Below, one piece after another: positions 14,601-18,038 of a DNA stretch of 18,038 nt (within the stretch, counting starts at the first letter, position 1; the number at the start of each line of letters is the position of its first letter). The stretch is from Prevotellaceae bacterium UBA7028. GTDB lineage: Bacteria > Bacteroidota > Bacteroidia > Bacteroidales > Bacteroidaceae. The notes beneath the pieces were generated by a model that was given only the letters and a program-made list of their open reading frames with translations, ran no database searches and was not told the origin of the DNA. A program made the position numbers and the translations under genes. The DNA lies in assembly GCA_002494215.1 (NCBI GenBank), contig DLBF01000141.1, positions 7,548 to 25,585 on the forward strand, given 5' to 3'.

Positions 14601-17507
14601 CATGTTGTCATTGGCCGTAATCTGTGCAGCATAGTACTGACTGGTAAGGTCGCTACCAGCACGCTGTGAACCATTAACACCCAACAGATAGATACCGTTC
14701 TTCATACCGGTAAGTGTCTGGGTAATAGTGAACGTCTTTGTAATCTCAATAGCAGTATTAGAACCCACTGTTGCAACAGTAGGCTTAGCCTTTGTCTCCC
14801 ATCCGGCAGTGCCCTCAGCAAAGGTAGGATTAACCAGCATGCTGGTAATATCGGTGTTCTCAATATAGTTATTGGCAATAGCAGCCTGCAGACGTGCATC
14901 CAAATCCTTTGCCTCCGCATCAATCTGCTCATTTGTCAACAAGTGGGTTCTCAATATATATAAAGATGTACCATTGGGGAAGTCCTCGCTGGGCTCTGCA
15001 TCTGTAGTCAAATACTCGTTCAGCAGAACGAACTCCTTACCACCTACATCATTTTTGTCCATATAATCTGCCACACTAGAACAAACATCGGCATATGTTT
15101 TATAGTAGCCTTCTGAGACCTGAATAGAATCCAACAGAGGCTTCACCTCGGCATAAGCCTCTACGAACTCCTCGTATGTATTAACGTCAGCAAGGGGAAC
15201 TATAGCCGCCAGATAGTTGTCAATAACCTGCTGGCAAGCAACGGTATTTTCTGCCTTTGCCTGCTCCAATTCAGCAAATGCATCCAGGAATTCGTCCATA
15301 GAATCGTCTATCTGCATGCAAGAGAAACCGTCGACTGTAGGATAAACTATGTCGTGAGTAGTATCCCAAACAGGAACGTCATCCTGACCTATGGTCTGGT
15401 AGAAAGCAGGAATTACATAAGTGGCTCCGTTCAAACCCCATGTTACCTCACCACTAGCTACCTGATCTTCGGTAACAAGTGTGGTATTGGAAACAACATA
15501 ATCGTACTGAGCGGCTTCACCGCCACCAATACCATTAACCTCGCCAGTGTAGTAGTTGTCGGCATAGTCTGTACCGATATTGCGAACACGACCCAATACA
15601 GCACCAGTATAAGTAGAAACCTCATTCTCTACCTTACCAATAGACAGACATCCCTTTACTTTAGCATTGGCATTGTTTACATAACCCAGAATACCGGCAA
15701 AATAACCCGTACCATCACCATCAACGCTTCCTGAGAAAATACAGTTGGTAATAGTACCTGTATTGGTATATCCTGCCATACCTGCAACACCATTCTTACT
15801 ACTCAGACCATTAAGATGACCCGAATATTCACAACGGTCTATAGTTGCATTACGCAAAGAACCAACCATACCACCCACATGGGTTGAAATGTTAGCGTAA
15901 ATATCCACACTATTCTTGATATTCTGAATCAAAGTACCACCGTCAGGCCATCCAATCAGACCACATCCAAGGTCGGAAGTAGATGCACCGCCATTCTCAA
16001 ATGATATCTCACCATTAACACTGAAGTCCTTAATGGTAGCACCACTGGTATTACCAAACATTCCATAGCCATAGCCAGCAACGAAATTGGTAACTGTCAG
16101 GAAATAACTGCTGATTTCATGTTCCTGTCCGTCAAAGATTCCCTTGTAAGCATTTGAAGGGCTATTACCAATTACAGCAATATCTTCCTCGTAAGAGAGG
16201 TTAAGATCGTCTGTCAACTTCGCATTGATATTGAAGTTGCCAGCATTTACAAAGTCAGCGAACCAGCGGAATTGTCTAGCGGTACCTATTTCGTACCAAC
16301 CATCAACAGGTTCCATGTATGTCATATCCATAGCACCGCAAACACTGCAGTACCCTTCATCGAAATCATGATCAGGAATTGTTCCCGCGCCACTGTTATC
16401 GTTAGAATATGTTACGTCGCCAGAGAAGGAGCCATCACACAATCTTTCACCTATAGCATAAACCTGCTTGTGATTAGCATCCAGTGTAGGAACTTTATCC
16501 TCACCTATATTCTGATAGAAAGCAGGGTCCTCAAGATTCTCAACATTCAGGCTATAGCACACCTCACCACTTTCCAACTGCTCTTCAAATACCGATATGG
16601 CAACAATGTCAGCGCCAGTGCCTTCCGTTAAGCCACTTGTTTTACTTCCAAGATAGTAATTGTTACTGGAGCCACCACCAGCATTTCTTACATAGCCAAA
16701 AATGGAACCAGCAATCGGAGCTGTAACAGTTCCTAAAGACAAGCAGTTCTTAACAGTATATCTGTTACTTTTTGCTCCAATATAACCTACAATACCACCG
16801 CAATATGTATTACTTATTTCACTCTCAAGTTTACCATCGAATAAACAGTTAGAGATATTAACATAAGTACTGGAATTATTCTGAATATAAGCAACAATAC
16901 CACCACAGTTTGTCTTATTAGTCGATTTAATAGAACCTGAGAAAATACAGCGGTCAACATATGTCGTACCAGCATTACCATTTCCTAAGATGCCACCGAC
17001 TTTCATGTCAGAACCCGCACTTGTAATGTTAAGGTAACTATGAATGTTACGAATATAGTTGGGTTTGGAGTCGTTTTTCGAATAAGATATGGCAGCTATG
17101 GCATCATAACTTACATTGGTTATAGTTCCATAAACGGAGAAGTTTTCAACAACTGCGCCGTCTACAAGCACGCCAAAAAGACCATGATAGTTCTTGTTCG
17201 TGGTAAATTCAAGTCCGCTGATAGCAAACCCTTGTCCGTCAAAATGACCTTTATAGCCATTACTGTTAACATAGTTGCCAATGGAATTTTCCCATGGCTG
17301 ACCAGTCATGTCAATGTCGGCTGTAAGAACAGCATTGGCGGACATGTTGGCACCACCTTGATTCACTAAATCTGCAAAATCAATCAGATCTTGAGCAGAT
17401 CCAATCTGATAAACACTGTTAGCATCTTGCTCCAGCGCCCACATTCTCGTACTGCTCGTCACACAGACAAACAGCAAAAGAATACCATAAAGTAATCTTT
17501 GTTTCAT
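11628..17507 (-). CDS. Giant exported GLUG-repeat protein with T9SS tail (paralog 2)
   Basis: The 1959-residue product has a Sec signal peptide (about 1-25) and goes straight into GLUG blocks, with no LamG domain. Blocks start near 30, 402, 1215 and 1574, with F-D-G-Q-G/E-H or F-D-G-M-G-H near 90, 457, 1276 and 1637, each followed by series of G-G-[IVM]-[VIL]-G turns. Residues ~730-1213 form the same helical / beta-sandwich / helical module as in the neighbour; the sandwich (~889-1053) starts N-P-T-F-A-E-G. Cys/His knuckles (C357, H380, C387, C390 and C1539, H1561, C1568, C1571) lie between blocks 1-2 and 3-4. The final 27 residues are a T9SS-type tail, so it should be exported to the cell surface. 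An adhesin or glycan-binding role is inferred; nothing enzymatic is visible. It is the first protein gene beyond the rRNA operon and has its own promoter. Confidence 0.88.
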   Translation of the reverse strand: MKQRLLYGILLLFVCVTSSTRMWALEQDANSVYQIGSAQDLIDFADLVNQGGANMSANAVLTADIDMTGQPWENSIGNYVNSNGYKGHFDGQGFAISGLEFTTNKNYHGLFGVLVDGAVVENFSVYGTITNVSYDAIAAISYSKNDSKPNYIRNIHSYLNITSAGSDMKVGGILGNGNAGTTYVDRCIFSGSIKSTNKTNCGGIVAYIQNNSSTYVNISNCLFDGKLESEISNTYCGGIVGYIGAKSNRYTVKNCLSLGTVTAPIAGSIFGYVRNAGGGSSNNYYLGSKTSGLTEGTGADIVAISVFEEQLESGEVCYSLNVENLEDPAFYQNIGEDKVPTLDANHKQVYAIGERLCDGSFSGDVTYSNDNSGAGTIPDHDFDEGYCSVCGAMDMTYMEPVDGWYEIGTARQFRWFADFVNAGNFNINAKLTDDLNLSYEEDIAVIGNSPSNAYKGIFDGQEHEISSYFLTVTNFVAGYGYGMFGNTSGATIKDFSVNGEISFENGGASTSDLGCGLIGWPDGGTLIQNIKNSVDIYANISTHVGGMVGSLRNATIDRCEYSGHLNGLSSKNGVAGMAGYTNTGTITNCIFSGSVDGDGTGYFAGILGYVNNANAKVKGCLSIGKVENEVSTYTGAVLGRVRNIGTDYADNYYTGEVNGIGGGEAAQYDYVVSNTTLVTEDQVASGEVTWGLNGATYVIPAFYQTIGQDDVPVWDTTHDIVYPTVDGFSCMQIDDSMDEFLDAFAELEQAKAENTVACQQVIDNYLAAIVPLADVNTYEEFVEAYAEVKPLLDSIQVSEGYYKTYADVCSSVADYMDKNDVGGKEFVLLNEYLTTDAEPSEDFPNGTSLYILRTHLLTNEQIDAEAKDLDARLQAAIANNYIENTDITSMLVNPTFAEGTAGWETKAKPTVATVGSNTAIEITKTFTITQTLTGMKNGIYLLGVNGSQRAGSDLTSQYYAAQITANDNMNYIQVPGEDYAEEKAATDDKEYKLYEEVLGYVPATAEGFTYAMESGRYQNYTAVRVTDGQLTVGVANPGTDLGSDQVLMGGLCLVYLGKGDTPCEGLDVVLESYRKRAQIIIDFVHSDDVDFAQYPNISNDLKDALQNCSDDIDKATTGDEKIALIDRFSALMKEVYDCRKAYIEMVRIADEMIVMSDELLNCKAITGDAQNDMYDLADAAQMAFMEGTYSTLEAQNAVKAMREYGNLVPPTDEDGTYLLGTPLHLAVFAVKVAVGELDANAKLINDIDLTGLEWRAIGPHGKYGSLDSASPYTGTFDGQGHKITNFTITNALDSYNGLFACASGTIKDFSIEGTLTTADVDFVGVVGQLKGGVLENVHSSVNIETGSVSKHIGGIVGAATNSAKVIGCRYSGTLNIGTNGDSFGGVVGYAGAMTMKDCLFDGVLIGNEENEASYVGGLVGYANTTAIELLNNLSVGKISLVNASAISGTFRANAPSLYVNNFWLEGTASRGFGTNEGVDMPTITANTFEVSADKLASGEVCYTLNDVDDIYFYQTLGQDAYPVLDATHAIVYPVGEFTCDGRAKGELGYANDNNGYRRDNHDFVDGACTVCHQTPDGYFGIKTAEELRSFAERVNAGEYTLNAKLVKDIDLSETITEANPWTAAGTWASEGVGYKGHFDGMGHTITGFNATSNRNYFGIFGVLSVGAIVENFTIYGNVILNHKTGGVIGYSRDDAPVVRNIHSYLNITSMAGGNRPGGIIGTISNGTTTIENCTYSGTINCGERTGNYGGIVAYVNSDVKTVLNITNCLFEGEIQNGTTADGQCGGIIGYNNAGKATVKNCLSVGKITTSDGNYGQIIGRLAGNNSTFDNNYYLGEFDKGTTSAGKAAGSTPISVTDAQLASGEVCYNLNGDNQEMNSVWFQTLGTDAYPVLDNTHLIVIYDAYNGYHNPTKDEEDSIDEIQNSSFGIQNGDAIYNLAGQRISRLQKGINIIGGKKILY
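11651..11793. repeat. 3'-end direct repeat shared with the other giant gene (copy 2)
   Basis: Partner of 5751-5893, with 139 of 143 positions identical. It covers the end of the gene, from the linker before the sorting tail to within a few codons of the stop. Confidence 0.9.
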
Positions 17508-17553
17508 GATTGAAATAATGTTGTTTCTCGTTTTAGACTTAAAATTTCCTGTG

Positions 17554-17587
17554 CAAATATAGTAACCTTTTTGTATTCTCCGCCAAA
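17554..17587 (-). promoter_or_regulatory. Bacteroidetes promoter of the 1959-codon GLUG gene
   Basis: On the minus strand TTTG (17584-17587) is followed after 22 nt by TATATTTG (17554-17561), matching the -33 / -7 consensus. The start codon is 47 bp downstream, giving a leader of roughly 35-40 nt. Confidence 0.75.
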
Positions 17588-17774
17588 ATTAAAAGGAAAA
17601 TTACTTAAGTTCTTATAAAATCGAGAGATAACAGGTGCAAAAAGGATGAAACAAGCATCAAATCGAGAGTAATACAAACAGAAATAATAAGAAAAAGTGG
17701 TTTGAACAAAAAAAGAAAAAAAATCACTGGCATAGGATAAGGTAGAATAAAAGTAATCAAGAAGATTGCAGAAA
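17588..17774. other. AT-rich non-coding stretch
   Basis: This stretch lies between the promoter of the giant gene and the 9-bp repeat array. It is strongly AT-rich with several A-runs on the plus strand. I see no open frame with protein-like composition, no RNA gene and no clear hairpin. It could serve as upstream curved DNA for the promoter. Confidence 0.5.
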
Positions 17775-17783
17775 CCAGATAAT

Positions 17784-17886
17784 CCGGAGAATCTAGCAAT
17801 CCCGGGCAATCCGGGAATTCTGGGGATACCGGAGGAACTGGAAAGACCGGAGATACCGGACAGTCCGGAATTTCCGGGATATCCGG
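17784..17886. repeat. Tandem 9-bp repeat array with CCGG cores
   Basis: A tetranucleotide C-[CT]-[AG]-G occurs exactly every 9 bp at 17784, 17793, 17802, 17811, 17820, 17829, 17838, 17847, 17856, 17865, 17874 and 17883. Nine of the 12 are CCGG and the others are CTAG or CTGG. A possible thirteenth, CCAG, is at 17775. The 5 bp between cores vary but are purine-rich. The core is palindromic, so the array looks similar on both strands. It lies just beyond the rRNA operon terminator. Confidence 0.85.
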
Positions 17887-17906
17887 GAGTAACTTATTAA
17901 ACGCAG

Positions 17907-17937
17907 AAAACCCTCCGAGATCTCTCTCGAAGGGTTT
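17907..17937 (-). terminator. Rho-independent terminator of the rRNA operon
   Basis: Bases 17926-17937 pair with 17908-17919 in a 12-bp stem (one G-U on the transcript) with a 6-nt loop. On the minus strand the stem is followed by TTTTC. It lies about 13 bp past the end of the 5S rRNA gene and should end the rRNA transcript before it reaches the 9-bp array. Confidence 0.85.
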
Positions 17938-17950
17938 CTACGTTAAAAAA

Positions 17951-18038
<88 letters not shown>

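Noticed and set aside
5842..17369. Many plus-strand and shifted open frames of 60-170 codons across the two giant genes
   Set aside because: They recur at equivalent places in the repeated blocks, lack promoter or protein-like motifs, and are explained as antisense or out-of-frame shadows of the GLUG coding sequence.
17591..17780. Second promoter or small gene in the AT-rich stretch
   Set aside because: TTTG occurs by chance here but no -7 match lies at the right distance, and open frames in this stretch have low-complexity composition.
17784..17886. Possible CRISPR array
   Set aside because: The unit is only 9 bp with short degenerate spacers and no cas genes nearby.
17775..17893. Collagen-like Gly-x-Ser/Thr translation on the plus strand, and Gly-x-Ser/Pro on the minus strand, across the 9-bp array
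   Set aside because: In each of those frames a stop codon lies immediately upstream of the repeat and there is no convincing start. The triplet pattern follows automatically from a 9-bp period containing GG.

Overview
The window looks like a chromosomal segment of a Prevotella/Segatella-type member of the Bacteroidales. The clues are TTTG / TAnnTTTG promoters, starts without Shine-Dalgarno sequences, and C-terminal tails of the form 'Y-[DN]-L-[SA]-G-[QR]-R ... K-G-I-x-I-x-x-G-K-K' that mark type IX secretion (T9SS) cargo. Other clues are a DUF3256-type protein and GLUG-repeat surface proteins. No transposase, integrase, tRNA or CRISPR array is visible.

Left part (1-5.7 kb). The last codons of an unidentified plus-strand gene end at 34 and are followed by a strong intrinsic terminator. 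Two plus-strand genes follow: a lipoprotein nuclease of the DNA/RNA non-specific (Serratia-nuclease-like) family, and a small exported DUF3256-like protein. Facing them on the minus strand is a compact, probably co-transcribed run. It starts with a large secreted endonuclease I-family protein with a T9SS tail. Next, 8 bp later, is truA (tRNA pseudouridine synthase), and then an EamA/DMT-family membrane transporter. Five copies of a GC-rich palindromic repeat are scattered between 1.09 and 3.6 kb. One lies inside the endonuclease I gene and is translated in frame.

Right part (5.7-17.5 kb). Two giant minus-strand genes (1864 and 1959 codons) encode paralogous exported proteins built from GLUG beta-solenoid blocks, a shared central helical/beta-sandwich module and an almost identical C-terminal tail. 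The first also carries an N-terminal LamG-like domain. Each has its own Bacteroidetes-type promoter. The gap between them holds a ~103-bp near-perfect long hairpin. Consecutive GLUG blocks are joined by a recurring C-x(21,22)-H-x6-C-x2-C element that looks like a metal-binding knuckle.

Right edge. A 5S rRNA gene on the minus strand runs off the window and is the distal end of an rRNA operon. Beyond its terminator lies a strictly phased 9-bp tandem repeat (12 units with C-[CT]-[AG]-G cores), followed by AT-rich DNA and the promoter of the first giant gene.

Taken together, the window encodes mostly envelope and secreted functions: two different exported nucleases and two very large surface proteins. 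One tRNA-modification gene and one transporter are interleaved. The most unusual items are the translated palindromic repeat, the junction-specific Cys/His knuckles, the 9-bp CCGG array and the long hairpin.
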